DNA of 64,000 nucleotides from SZUA-35 sp964351995. GTDB taxonomy: Bacteria > Actinomycetota > Acidimicrobiia > Acidimicrobiales > SZUA-35. Made by a program: the position numbers and the translations under genes. The notes under the pieces are model-generated. The model worked only from the letters and a program-made list of their open reading frames with translations. It was not told the origin of the DNA and made no database searches. Within the stretch, counting starts at the first letter, position 1, and each line of letters starts with the position of its first letter. Below are positions 26,871-35,587 of this stretch, piece by piece. The stretch covers positions 45,893 through 109,892 of the forward strand of contig CAYGQE010000013.1 in NCBI GenBank assembly GCA_964351995.1, read 5' to 3'.

Positions 26871-28106
26871 TCAGATGGGGAGATCGCCGGTGGCAGCCTT
26901 GGTGGTGCCGTGATCCTTGTAGGCGGCGATCGTGCGTTGAGCGATGCGCATTTGGTGGATCTCGTCGGCACCATCGGCGAACCGGGCCCAGCGAGCGTGT
27001 TGGTACATGTGCGCCAGCGGTGTGTCGGTGGAATAGCCGAGCGCCCCGTGCACCTGGATCGAGCGATCGATGATGCGGTTCAGCGAGTTGGCCACGAAGT
27101 GCTTGGCCATGCTGACCTCGCTCTTGAAGTCGACACCGGCGTCGATCTTCGAAGCGGCATGCAAAACCATCAGCTTTGACTGGTAGAGCTCCATGGCCGA
27201 GTCGGCGATCATCCACTGCACGCCCTGCTTCTCAGCCAGGATCGATCCGTGGCTGAAGCGATTGAGCGAGCGCTCGACCATCAGGTCGAGGGCTGTTTCG
27301 GCTTGAGCGATCCACCGCATGCAATGGGCGAGGCGTGCTGGCCCCAAGCGGTACTGGCCGAGCAGGTGCCCCTGTCCCCTGCCACCCAGCATCTGGTTGC
27401 CGTGGACCCGCAGATCCTCGATGACGATTTCGGAGTGGCCGGTGGAGCCATGCATGGTCTCGATCTGGCGCACCTCGTTCCAACCGTCTTGAGGTAGATC
27501 GATGATGAAGGCCGTATTGGCTGCTTGGGGAAGGTCGGGGTCGTCTTCAGTCCGGGCAATGAGGATGGCGAAGCTCGCTCGGTTGGCGTTGGAGATGAAC
27601 CACTTGTGGCCATTGATGACCCACTCGTCGCCGTCTTGGTAGGCGTTGGTGCGGATGAGGGTGGGGTCAGAGCCAGCGACCTCGGGCTCGGTCATGGCGA
27701 AGCACGACCAGGTCTTGCCCTCACACAGCGGACGGAGGTACTTCTCTTTCTGCTCATCGGTGGCCCAGTGCAGCAGCGTGTGCATGTTGCCTTCGTCTGG
27801 CGCCTGGCAGTTGAACACCCATGGCCCGAGGCGGCTCTTCGCCGCTTCGGCTTGCACCATGGCGAGGGCCACGTGGCCCAGCTCCATACCGCCCCATTCT
27901 TTGGGCATGTGTGGCATCCAGATGCCGGCGGCATGGGCCTGCTTTCGCATCGCAACGAGGGCGTCGATGTAGGCCTTGCGGTCGTTCTCCTGCACGTTCT
28001 CGTCGTTGAGACGAGCCTCCTCGGGAATGATGATCTCTTCCACGAAGGCTCGAACCTTGGTGCGAATGTCTTCGTGTTCTGGCGTCAGCGTGAAGTCGAT
28101 GGCCAT
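26871..28106 (-). CDS. Acyl-CoA dehydrogenase
   Basis: 411 residues. It is an FAD enzyme that introduces the alpha-beta double bond in acyl-CoA thioesters. CFAMTEPEVAGSDPTLI and WFISNANRASFAI are the flavin- and substrate-binding signatures. The C-terminus has IQVHGALGYSTDTPLAHMYQ and DEIHQMRIAQRTI. The length and motifs fit the long-chain/ACAD10-11-like group. I chose ATG 28106 (MAIDFTLTPEHEDIRTKVRAF), which has a G-rich ribosome site, over the extended frame to 28391, which overlaps the divergent SDR gene. The acyl substrate is not evident. Confidence 0.9.
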   Translation of the reverse strand: MAIDFTLTPEHEDIRTKVRAFVEEIIIPEEARLNDENVQENDRKAYIDALVAMRKQAHAAGIWMPHMPKEWGGMELGHVALAMVQAEAAKSRLGPWVFNCQAPDEGNMHTLLHWATDEQKEKYLRPLCEGKTWSCFAMTEPEVAGSDPTLIRTNAYQDGDEWVINGHKWFISNANRASFAILIARTEDDPDLPQAANTAFIIDLPQDGWNEVRQIETMHGSTGHSEIVIEDLRVHGNQMLGGRGQGHLLGQYRLGPARLAHCMRWIAQAETALDLMVERSLNRFSHGSILAEKQGVQWMIADSAMELYQSKLMVLHAASKIDAGVDFKSEVSMAKHFVANSLNRIIDRSIQVHGALGYSTDTPLAHMYQHARWARFADGADEIHQMRIAQRTIAAYKDHGTTKAATGDLPI

Positions 28107-28160
28107 AGTGAGGTCCCCCTGGAGCTGTGACGAGTTCCCCGAGTCTGCAGGAGATTGCCG

Positions 28161-28949
28161 ATGGCCTCCAATCCGATCAGCCCGACCGACCCCCTCGCGG
28201 CGTTTGATCTCACCGACAAGGTCGCCGTGATCACCGGCGGCAGCCGCGGCCTCGGCCGATCCATGGCCGAAGCGTTTGCGGCGTGTGGTGCAACGGTGGT
28301 CATCGCCAGCCGAAAGGGCGAGGCGTGCGAGTTGGCAGCCAAGCAGATCCACCAAGCAACGGGGGCCGAAGTGGTCGGCATGCAATGCCACGTTGGTGAT
28401 TGGGATGCGTGCACGGCACTGGTGTCGACCGTGGTCGAACGCTTCGGTCGCATCGACGTGTTCGTCAACAACGCAGGTATGTCGCCACTCTACGAGTCTC
28501 TCGGCAGCATCACCGAGAGCTTGTTCGACAAGGTCATCGACGTGAACCTGAAGGGGCCCTTCCGGTTGTCAGCGCTCGTTGCCGAGCAGATGGCGGCCGG
28601 CGCCGGAGGTTCGATCATCAACATCAGTTCTGTTGCGGCATCGCAGCCTTCGTCAGCCGAAATCCCGTACGCAGCAGCGAAGGCGGGGCTCAACGTGCTG
28701 ACCAACGGACTCGCCCACATGTTCGGTCCGAAGGTCAGGGCCAACGTCATCCAACCCGGCCCGTTCCTCACCGACATCTCCAAGGCGTGGGATCTCGATG
28801 CGTTCAACGCCAACGCCAAGCGAACCATTCCTTTGCAGCGAGGCGGGGAGCCGGAGGAGATCGTGGGTGCGGCTCTGTATCTGGCGAGCGATGCGTCGAG
28901 TTACACCACCGGAACCACCATCAAGATCGACGGCGGCATGGCCTGGTAG
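28161..28949 (+). CDS. Short-chain dehydrogenase/reductase
   Basis: 262 residues of the classical SDR type. The NAD(P)-binding motif TGGSRGLG is at 25-32. NNAG, the catalytic Ser in NISSVAAS and the Tyr-Lys pair in YAAAKAG are all present, and the C-terminus ends with KIDGGMAW as in FabG-like members. AGGAG lies eight bases before the ATG at 28161. It is divergent from the acyl-CoA dehydrogenase, and both may act in fatty or branched acyl degradation. The substrate is unknown. Confidence 0.9.
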   Translation: MASNPISPTDPLAAFDLTDKVAVITGGSRGLGRSMAEAFAACGATVVIASRKGEACELAAKQIHQATGAEVVGMQCHVGDWDACTALVSTVVERFGRIDVFVNNAGMSPLYESLGSITESLFDKVIDVNLKGPFRLSALVAEQMAAGAGGSIINISSVAASQPSSAEIPYAAAKAGLNVLTNGLAHMFGPKVRANVIQPGPFLTDISKAWDLDAFNANAKRTIPLQRGGEPEEIVGAALYLASDASSYTTGTTIKIDGGMAW

Positions 28950-28965
28950 ACGCCACTAGTGCCGG

Positions 28966-29175
28966 GGCACCAAAGCGAAGTTGTGGGTTGGGGTGATCGC
29001 GGGCTAGGACTCTTGGAGTGNNNNNNNNNNNNNNNNNNNNNNNNNNNNNNNNNNNNNNNNNNNNNNNNNNNNNNNNNNNNNNNNNNNNNNNNNNNNNNNN
29101 NNNNNNNNNNNNNNNNNNNNGGCACCAAAGCGAAGTTGTGGGTTGGGGTGATCGCGGGCTAGGACTCTTGGAGTG
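28966..29175. other. Scaffold gap of 100 N flanked by identical 55-base ends
   Basis: Positions 29021-29120 are N. The 55 bases before the gap (28966-29020) are identical to the 55 bases after it (29121-29175). This is how two contigs that share a 55-mer look when joined by a fixed-length spacer. The true sequence probably has one copy and no gap, which brings the SDR stop about 68 bases from the ABC gene start. Confidence 0.85.
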
Positions 29176-30972
29176 CCAGACCCTGAACCTCACGAATCCA
29201 CCGGCCTGCGATCGCCAGGTTGGCGATTGTTGGTCGGAGCGCTCAAGCAACAACGTCGAGGTCTGATCCTCGGAATGTTCGTGGCCCTTGGGTGGACGGC
29301 TGCTCGTGTGTCGGTCCCGTGGATGGTCCAACTCGGCATCGACCGCAGCATCCAAGGTGATGACCCGCTGTGGCAATGGGCGAGCCTGGTGGCGCTCGCC
29401 GGCGCCGTGTCCGGTGTCTTCCTCGGCCTTCGTCGCTACGTCGCCTTCCGCAACGCACGCGAGGTCGAGGCTCGCATGCGTGATCGTTTGTTTGCTCACA
29501 TCCAGCGACTGCACAGCGCCTACCACGACCGTGTCGCCACCGGTGAGCTGATGAGCCGGGTGAACACCGACCTGAACCAGTTCCAGAACGTGGTCACGAT
29601 GGTGCCGATCACGACCGGCAATGCACTCATTGTCCTGTCGGCAGCCACGATCATGTTCATCTTGCAACCGGCGCTTGCGCTGCTCGCAGTGATCGGTCTG
29701 CCTTTGGTCAACATCTTGGGCCGCCGTTTCTCGCAGCAACTGCACAAGCCGCTCGTGGCTGTGCAAGAGCAGTCAGCGGAAGTGGCTGGCGTGGTCGAGG
29801 AAACGCTGTCGGGCATGCGGGTGGTGAAGGGTTTCGGATTCGAATCCACCCAAGATGCCAAGCTTGCCGCTGCAGCCGACGAGCTCTACGTCCAGTCGAT
29901 CAAGACCTCAGCGGTTCGGGCTCGCTTCCTGCCGGCGATCGAGTTGGTACCCAATCTCGGTCTCGTCGCCGTTCTCGCCTACGGCGGCAACCTCGCCATC
30001 AATGGTGAGCTGACTGTGGGCGAACTGGTCGGCTTCAACCTCTACGTCGTCATGCTCATCCAGCCGCTGCGGATGCTTGGCATGGTTGTGGCGCAGGCCC
30101 AGCGAGCCATTGCCGCCGGCGAACGGATCGACGAGGTTCTCGCCACGGCCCCCGCAATCGTGGATCCAACGCACCCGAAGCGGCTTCCTGCCCGTAGTCG
30201 AGGGACGGGTGCCGTCGAGTTCCGCAACGTCTCCTTCCACTACGACCTCGGTGGCGAGAACGATCCGCTTCCCGTCCTCGAGCAGCTCGACCTGCGAATC
30301 GAGGCGGGCGAGTCGGTTGCCATTGTCGGCGCCACTGGCTGCGGCAAGAGCACGATCGCTCGGCTCCTCCCCCGCTTTTACGATGTCACGGGCGGTGCCG
30401 TCATGCTCGACGGCATCGATGTCCGGGAGTTGCGACGCCATGAGCTTCGCCGTGCGGTCTCGCTCGTGTTCGAAGAGACCTTTCTGTTCTCGGGCTCGGT
30501 CTACGACAACATTGCGTTCGCCGATCCTGCGGCGCCCCAGGCTGATGTTCATCGTGCCGCCCACCTTGCTGGCGCCCTCGACTTCATCGAGCAGCTGGAC
30601 AAGGGGTTCGACACACCGCTGGGTGAACGGGGCTACTCGCTCTCCGGAGGCCAGCGGCAACGCATCGCCATCGCGCGTGCCATTCTGGCCGATCCTCGAG
30701 TTCTGATTCTGGACGACGCCACGTCGGCGGTCGACCCGTCCAAAGAGCACGAGATCCGTGATGCGATGGCCGAGGTCATGGACGGCCGCACCACGATCGT
30801 GATCGCCCACCGTCCCGCCACGATTGCCCTCGCCGATCGCGTGGTCCTGCTCGATGAAGGCCGAATCGTTGCCCAGGGTCCCCACGAGGATCTTCTCGCA
30901 GCCAGCGAGCGTTATCGGCAGGTACTTGCCAGTGCCGATCCCGCAGCCGCCGAGACCGGAGCCGACGCCTAG
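29173..30972 (+). CDS. ABC exporter subunit, degenerate-site half (transmembrane plus NBD)
   Basis: 599 residues: six predicted transmembrane helices (to about 310), then a nucleotide-binding domain. Walker A is GATGCGKST (386-394), the signature LSGGQ is at 490-494, and Walker B is LILDDATSAVD. Residue 515 is Asp where the catalytic Glu normally sits, so this subunit's own ATP site should be inactive or slow. The H-loop IAHR is intact. The stop overlaps the start of the next gene (TAGTG), giving a heterodimer. GTG 29173 lies at the end of the duplicated 55-mer, so the upstream context is uncertain. Confidence 0.92.
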   Translation: MPDPEPHESTGLRSPGWRLLVGALKQQRRGLILGMFVALGWTAARVSVPWMVQLGIDRSIQGDDPLWQWASLVALAGAVSGVFLGLRRYVAFRNAREVEARMRDRLFAHIQRLHSAYHDRVATGELMSRVNTDLNQFQNVVTMVPITTGNALIVLSAATIMFILQPALALLAVIGLPLVNILGRRFSQQLHKPLVAVQEQSAEVAGVVEETLSGMRVVKGFGFESTQDAKLAAAADELYVQSIKTSAVRARFLPAIELVPNLGLVAVLAYGGNLAINGELTVGELVGFNLYVVMLIQPLRMLGMVVAQAQRAIAAGERIDEVLATAPAIVDPTHPKRLPARSRGTGAVEFRNVSFHYDLGGENDPLPVLEQLDLRIEAGESVAIVGATGCGKSTIARLLPRFYDVTGGAVMLDGIDVRELRRHELRRAVSLVFEETFLFSGSVYDNIAFADPAAPQADVHRAAHLAGALDFIEQLDKGFDTPLGERGYSLSGGQRQRIAIARAILADPRVLILDDATSAVDPSKEHEIRDAMAEVMDGRTTIVIAHRPATIALADRVVLLDEGRIVAQGPHEDLLAASERYRQVLASADPAAAETGADA

Positions 30973-32786
30973 TGGGCTGGTTGCAGGGTGGTGTTGAAGA
31001 GGGCGAGAAGCTCGACCTCACTCAGACCACAAAGGTGCTCGGTCGCACGGCTCGGCGTATCGCCCCGTACAAACGCGGCGCCCTCATCGCCATGGGCTTG
31101 CTCGTGTTGTGGACCGGGACGATCCTGGCTGGCCCGTTCCTCGTCCGTCGAGCCATCGACGGTGGCATTCGCGCTGGTGACACGTTCGTTCTGAACACGA
31201 GTGTTGGCGCCTACCTCGTCGCAGCGGCTTGCGGGTACGTCCTGTACCGAACGGCGATCCTCGCCCTGGCGACCGTTGGAGAGAACTTCCTCCGAGACCT
31301 CCGGCGCACCGTGTTCGACCGGCTGCTCAAGCAGTCGATGCCGTTCTTCGACAAGGAAAAGACCGGCATCCTCGTCTCCCGCATGACGTCGGACATCGAC
31401 TCGCTGTCTGAACTGGTGCAGTTCGGCTTGCTGATGTTCACCGCGGCGGCACTGCAACTGATCGGCACCACCATCGCACTGTTCTTCCTGAGTTGGCAGC
31501 TGATGCTGATCTGTCTCGTGTCCATTCCCGTGGTCTCGCTGGCGTCGATGAAGTTTCAACGTGATTCGAATCGGGCCTACCTCGACGTGCGTGATGGGAT
31601 TGGGTCAACCCTTTCGGCGCTTCAGGAAGGCATCAGTGGTGTTCGCATCGTCCAGGCGTTCGCCCGGGAGGACGTGCAGGCCAGCCAGTTCTCGGAAACG
31701 AATCAAGAGCTCTACCACGCCCACATGAAGTCGGTGAAGGTCGCCGCCTGGTACCTGCCGATCATCGAGTTCGCCGGTACGGCAACGACCGCTGTTGCCA
31801 TCGGAGTCGGCGGCTGGTTCGTCAACGAGGGTCGACTGTCGATCGGCACCGTGGTTGCCTTCATCTTGCTGCTCCAGGGACTGTTCGAGCCGGTCCAGCA
31901 ACTCAGCCAACTGTTCAATCTCGTGCAATCGGCAACGGCCTCCTTGGCCAAGCTCTTCGGCTTGATCGACGAGCCGATCGTGGTCGATGAGCCAGCCAAC
32001 CCCAAGCCACTGCCAGCGTCGGGGGATCTCGTGCTGTCCGGTGTCGGGTTCGCCTACGGGACCGGCCCAAAGGTGATCCAGGGCGTCGATCTGACGATCA
32101 CCGACGGTGAGCGCATTGCGTTTGTCGGTCCGACCGGGGCCGGGAAATCCACGCTCGCCAAGCTCGCTGTGCGGTTCTACGACCCGACCGAAGGCTCGGT
32201 CCTCTATGGAGGCGTTGACCTCCGCGAAGCCTCGCAGGCCGACCTGCGAGCACACATCCTGGTCGTACCGCAAGAAGGGCACCTGTTCAGCGGCACCATT
32301 GGCGACAACATCGCCATCGCCAGACCGAACACCAGCGAGGCCGACGTCCTGCAGGCGCTCGATCGCATCGGCCTCCTGGCCTGGCTCGATCAGTTCCCCG
32401 ACGGCCTCGACACTGAAGTTCGCGAAGGCGGTAGCCGCCTGTCCGCTGGCGAACGTCAGATCGTTTCGTTGGCGCGTGCAGCCTTGATGGACCCTGCGGT
32501 GCTGGTGCTCGACGAGGCCACCTCGAGCCTCGACCCCGGCACCGAGCACATCATCGAAGGGGCGATGGAGTCCCTCATGCAGGGGCGCACGGTCATCGCC
32601 ATTGCCCACCGGCTCTCCACCTCGGAGCGGTGCGACCGGGTCGCTGTGATCGCCAAGGGCGGCATCGCCGAGCTGGGAAGCCACGACGACCTCGTGGCCA
32701 GCGGTGGCCACTACGCAGGGCTGTTCAGTGCATGGCAGCGAGGCCTGGCTGGCATCAACTCGCTCGACAACGGGAGCGACGAGTAG
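30972..32786 (+). CDS. ABC exporter subunit, catalytic-site half (transmembrane plus NBD)
   Basis: 604 residues with the same six-helix plus NBD layout as its partner. Walker A is GPTGAGKST (386-394) and Walker B is LVLDEATSSLD with the catalytic Glu515 present. Its signature is LSAGE (490-494) instead of LSGGQ. In the dimer, this altered signature faces the partner's Asp-containing site, and the partner's LSGGQ faces this subunit's Glu. One site is therefore consensus and the other degenerate, as in TM287/288 and BmrCD exporters. Substrates of such pairs are usually drugs, lipids or peptides; here unknown. Confidence 0.93.
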   Translation: MGWLQGGVEEGEKLDLTQTTKVLGRTARRIAPYKRGALIAMGLLVLWTGTILAGPFLVRRAIDGGIRAGDTFVLNTSVGAYLVAAACGYVLYRTAILALATVGENFLRDLRRTVFDRLLKQSMPFFDKEKTGILVSRMTSDIDSLSELVQFGLLMFTAAALQLIGTTIALFFLSWQLMLICLVSIPVVSLASMKFQRDSNRAYLDVRDGIGSTLSALQEGISGVRIVQAFAREDVQASQFSETNQELYHAHMKSVKVAAWYLPIIEFAGTATTAVAIGVGGWFVNEGRLSIGTVVAFILLLQGLFEPVQQLSQLFNLVQSATASLAKLFGLIDEPIVVDEPANPKPLPASGDLVLSGVGFAYGTGPKVIQGVDLTITDGERIAFVGPTGAGKSTLAKLAVRFYDPTEGSVLYGGVDLREASQADLRAHILVVPQEGHLFSGTIGDNIAIARPNTSEADVLQALDRIGLLAWLDQFPDGLDTEVREGGSRLSAGERQIVSLARAALMDPAVLVLDEATSSLDPGTEHIIEGAMESLMQGRTVIAIAHRLSTSERCDRVAVIAKGGIAELGSHDDLVASGGHYAGLFSAWQRGLAGINSLDNGSDE

Positions 32787-32797
32787 CGTCGGCGCCC

Positions 32798-33205
32798 ATG
32801 GCCGTTCAGCTTGCAAAGTCCGCTATTGATCTCGGCATCGTGATCACCGACAGTGAGAAGGCGCTGGCGTTCTACGTCGGTGTTCTTGGTTTCGAGCACC
32901 AGGCCGACACGCCAATGCCCATCGGCGGCGGGGGCACGATGCACCGGTTGATGTGTGGGGACAGCATGATCAAGCTCGTCAACCTCACCAACACGCCCCA
33001 GGCAGCAGCTCCGGGTGGTATTCCCGGAGCGACGGGCATGCGGTACTTCACCATGCAGGTCACCAATCTCACCGAGATGATGGCGGCGTGTGCAGATGCC
33101 GGCGTCACCATTGCGGTCCCTGAGTCTGAGATCCGTCCTGGTATCGCCATCGGTATGGTCGAGGATCCCGACGGCAACTGGGTCGAGTTCGTCCAAACTG
33201 CCTGA
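32798..33205 (+). CDS. VOC (glyoxalase/bleomycin resistance) family protein
   Basis: 135 residues with the two beta-alpha-beta-beta-beta modules of the vicinal oxygen chelate fold: DSEKALAFYVGVLGFE, then MRYFTMQVTNLTEMMAAC, and the C-terminal VEDPDGNWVEFVQ. Members bind a metal and act on small molecules, or sequester antibiotics. No specific role can be assigned. A TAGCGT box (32784-32789), overlapping the stop of the ABC gene, lies eight bases before the ATG at 32798, so it may be transcribed on its own as well as with the exporter. Confidence 0.85.
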   Translation: MAVQLAKSAIDLGIVITDSEKALAFYVGVLGFEHQADTPMPIGGGGTMHRLMCGDSMIKLVNLTNTPQAAAPGGIPGATGMRYFTMQVTNLTEMMAACADAGVTIAVPESEIRPGIAIGMVEDPDGNWVEFVQTA

Positions 33206-33217
33206 TCGGGGCCTCGC

Positions 33218-33261
33218 TCGAGTGTCGGAAGCGGGCGAGATCAACCGGTTCTGACACTCGA
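33218..33261 (+). terminator. Long-stem hairpin after the VOC gene
   Basis: A 13-base arm (33218-33230, starting TCGAGTGTC) pairs with 33249-33261 with one G-U, around an 18-base loop. It starts 13 bases after the VOC stop and ends before the DUF427 gene, so it likely ends the exporter-VOC transcript. Confidence 0.5.
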
Positions 33262-33322
33262 CCCTCGGCACGAGGTGCTCGTGGCGGGAATGTCGCAGTG
33301 GTCCTCGGGTGTTCGTCAGGCC

Positions 33323-33604
33323 ATGACCAAAGCAACCTTCAATGGCACCGTCCTCGCCGAATCAGACTCCACCGTGATCGTTGAGGGCAACCACTACTTC
33401 CCCGCCGAGTCGATTGCCTGGCAGCACTTCGCCAAGACCGACCGCACCACGTCGTGCCCGTGGAAGGGCACGTCAAACTACTTCACGATCACTGTCGACG
33501 GCCAGACCGCAGACAATGCGGCATGGACCTACGAGGAGCCGAAGGAGAAGGCGGACGAGATCAGGAATCACGTGGCCTTCTACCCGACGGTCACCGTGAG
33601 CTGA
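33323..33604 (+). CDS. DUF427 domain protein
   Basis: 93 residues, a complete single DUF427 domain: KATFNGTVLAESDSTVIVEG, then NHYFPAESI, the conserved TTSCPWKGTSNYF, and the C-terminal NHVAFYP. The biochemical role of the family is not established. The ATG at 33323 gives the usual start; in-frame ATGs at 33290 and 33275 would add non-conserved residues. Its last 14 bases overlap the convergent nucleotidyltransferase gene. Confidence 0.85.
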   Translation: MTKATFNGTVLAESDSTVIVEGNHYFPAESIAWQHFAKTDRTTSCPWKGTSNYFTITVDGQTADNAAWTYEEPKEKADEIRNHVAFYPTVTVS

Positions 33605-34127
33605 GCGATCGCAGCCGTTCGATGCGGTGATCACCGGCACCCAGGTACTCAGTGATCGTGCCGAGCACGGCGGCGACGTCCAGTGTTCCCACATCGTGCA
33701 TCTCCTCGAGATCGGCCCAGTCCTTGGTCCGGTCGAAGAACGCTTTGAAGACGGCGAGGTCTCGGCAGGCAAGAAAGGGTACGGAGGCCCCTCCAAACGA
33801 TTCGACCCTGGCTCGACCGGCGGCGGCCTCGTGGAAGGGAGTCGTGTTGCAGAACACGTCAACCGGCGTCGTGTCCCACCAGAGACGGACTTGGCCATCG
33901 GATGCGATCGCATCGCGATCCTTGCTATTGATCGTGATCTCCTCGGGAAATGCGGCCTCAACCGCTGCGAATTGTTCACTGTCGACGAAGAGGTTGACAT
34001 CGATGTCGATGGTCGCCCGCGCTCGCTCGGTGCACCAGGCCAAGGCCAGTGCGCCCCCGAAGGCATGGGGAACATCGGCAGCAGCGAGGGCGTGATGCAG
34101 GGCGACGATTCGCTCGACCAGCGTCAT
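33591..34127 (-). CDS. Nucleotidyltransferase-like protein, putative toxin of a toxin-antitoxin pair
   Basis: 178 residues. The nucleotidyltransferase core is visible: Gly24-Gly25 in FGGALALAW, then 16 residues on Asp41 and Asp43 in TIDIDVNLFVD, and a third acidic residue Asp90 in PVDVFCN. This resembles AbiEii/MenT-like enzymes. Such proteins transfer nucleotides to a target such as a tRNA. The start overlaps the stop of the upstream HTH gene (ATGA), so the two are coupled, antitoxin first. Calling it a toxin is an inference from this layout; a housekeeping nucleotidyltransferase is the alternative. Confidence 0.75.
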   Translation of the reverse strand: MTLVERIVALHHALAAADVPHAFGGALALAWCTERARATIDIDVNLFVDSEQFAAVEAAFPEEITINSKDRDAIASDGQVRLWWDTTPVDVFCNTTPFHEAAAGRARVESFGGASVPFLACRDLAVFKAFFDRTKDWADLEEMHDVGTLDVAAVLGTITEYLGAGDHRIERLRSLSSR

Positions 34128-34441
34128 CGGCGCCCGAAGATCGGCGCATTCAACGCCGGCTCGTGTCGGACCGGGAAGGCCTCGGCGAGATCGAGTACGG
34201 CGGCCAACTCGTCGCCACGATTCTCCCCAACGAGGGTGGAGCGGACCCGTGGAGCCAGCGAGACGTCGATCTCGAAGCCTGCTGCTCGAACGATGCGGTC
34301 GAGCGTCTCGACCGTCGGCACCTTGCGGCCTGACTCGTAGGCGGAGATCGTGGCATGCGACGTGCTCGATCGTTCGGCGAGTGAGCGCAGGGTGAGACCC
34401 GCTTGTTGGCGACACTCTTTCACGATCCGACTGGCGAGCAT
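34124..34441 (-). CDS. XRE-family helix-turn-helix regulator, putative antitoxin
   Basis: 105 residues. The Cro/C1-type HTH is at about 3-55: ASRIVKECRQQAGLTLRSLA, then SSTSHATISAYESGRKVPTVETLDRIVRA split over the second and third helices. The C-terminal half is acidic and could contact the partner protein. The gene has a full promoter with a palindrome between -35 and -10, which suggests autorepression. It overlaps the nucleotidyltransferase gene by four bases. I chose ATG 34441 because TACCAT lies seven bases upstream. Confidence 0.85.
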   Translation of the reverse strand: MLASRIVKECRQQAGLTLRSLAERSSTSHATISAYESGRKVPTVETLDRIVRAAGFEIDVSLAPRVRSTLVGENRGDELAAVLDLAEAFPVRHEPALNAPIFGRR

Positions 34442-34448
34442 GGATCCG

Positions 34449-34476
34449 ATGGTATCCGAAGAGATACCAATGTCAA
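34449..34476 (-). promoter_or_regulatory. Promoter and operator of the HTH-nucleotidyltransferase cassette
   Basis: Reading on the minus strand: -35 TTGACA (34471-34476), 16 bases, -10 TACCAT (34449-34454), seven bases, then the ATG at 34441. An inverted repeat TGGTATC / GATACCA with a six-base spacer covers 34450-34469, filling the space between the boxes. Repressor binding there would block the polymerase. Confidence 0.7.
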
Positions 34477-34489
34477 GAAGGGGCAAATT

Positions 34490-35575
34490 GTGGCAGACTC
34501 GTCGGCGATGCTGCGCCGTGCTTTGCTTGCCGTTGTTCTGCTCGCCACCGTGCTGGTGTCCGCTCCGGGAGCGCTGGCTCAGGAGCGCGAGACCATGACG
34601 TTCGACAACGTCGCCGAGATCGATGAGCTGCACGAAGGGCATGCTCGAGTGCTTCGGCTGTACTGGACGTTCTTCGACCGGCGGCCCGACGCCGGTGGTG
34701 CCCTCTACTGGCTCGACCAGTACGAGCGTTGCCAGAGCATCCAGCGCATCGCTCAGTTCTTCAATGCCAGCCCCGAGTTCGTCGCCACCTACGGAGACCT
34801 CGACGACGCTGCGTTCGTCGAGTTGGTCTACCAGAACACACTCGACCGGGATCCTGATGCCGACGGCGCTGCCTACTGGCTCGATCGCTTACAGACCGAC
34901 ATCACACGCGCTGAGTTGATGGTCCACTTCTCGTTCTCCGTCGAATTCGTCGACAGGCGCCCGCTGCCTTCTGATGGCGTGCCGATCCGGGCGTGTCGTG
35001 ATCTGGGTCCGGTGGAAGGTGGGCAGCCCCGCGTCTGGGAAATCACTGATTGGCCCGTCTTCGGAACGGTTGGTGACATCGAGTTGCGTCAACCATCTGC
35101 GGCGGCGGAGCTCATCGGCTTCCACCAGTCGAATCACGATGGTGCGCAGAGCATTGTCAGCGTTGATGGCGCATCGCCCTCCTTCGTGATGGATTCTCGA
35201 AATCGGGATACGAATCGGCGAGGAGCAGCTGACATCGCCGCCCATCCGTTGGTCGAGGTGCGAGCTCCCGTCACCGGGACCGTCGTACGAGCGGGCGGCT
35301 ACGTGCTCTATTGCCGTTACGCCGACGACTACGTGGTGATCGAGCCGGACGGGCACCCCGGTTTCGAAGTGAAGGTTCTCCATGTCCTTGGACTGCAGGT
35401 GACGACCGGTGATCGTGTCGTGGCCGGCGAGACCGTGCTCGCCGATCACCCCAACCAGCTGCCGTTCCGGTCCCAGATCGATGCCTTCACCGGTGATCCG
35501 GCCTGGCCTCATGTGCACATCGAGGTCGTCGACACCTCGATTCCCGACCGACCCAGCACGGGCGGCGGTTGTTGA
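34490..35575 (+). CDS. Secreted DUF4214 protein with C-terminal M23-like domain
   Basis: 361 residues. A signal peptide (MLRRALLAVVLLATVLVSAPGALAQ) is followed by DUF4214 repeats at about 40-135 (LRLYWTFFDRRPDAGGALYW and LVYQNTLDRDPDADGAAYW). The C-terminal part resembles lysostaphin-type M23 peptidase, with APVTGTVVRAGGY and PHVHIEVVD. The first zinc motif HxxxD is not evident (RRGAADIA occurs there), so the domain may bind but not cut peptidoglycan. GTG 34490 has AAGGGG six bases upstream; an ATG at 34508 is the alternative. It is divergent from the toxin-antitoxin-like cassette, 48 bases away. Confidence 0.8.
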   Translation: MADSSAMLRRALLAVVLLATVLVSAPGALAQERETMTFDNVAEIDELHEGHARVLRLYWTFFDRRPDAGGALYWLDQYERCQSIQRIAQFFNASPEFVATYGDLDDAAFVELVYQNTLDRDPDADGAAYWLDRLQTDITRAELMVHFSFSVEFVDRRPLPSDGVPIRACRDLGPVEGGQPRVWEITDWPVFGTVGDIELRQPSAAAELIGFHQSNHDGAQSIVSVDGASPSFVMDSRNRDTNRRGAADIAAHPLVEVRAPVTGTVVRAGGYVLYCRYADDYVVIEPDGHPGFEVKVLHVLGLQVTTGDRVVAGETVLADHPNQLPFRSQIDAFTGDPAWPHVHIEVVDTSIPDRPSTGGGC

Positions 35576-35587
35576 GCCAGCCGAACA

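Noticed and set aside
28966..29175. 55-base direct repeat as an attachment site or transposon duplication
   Set aside because: The copies are exact, border an N run, and hold no mobile-element genes; contig overlap explains them better.
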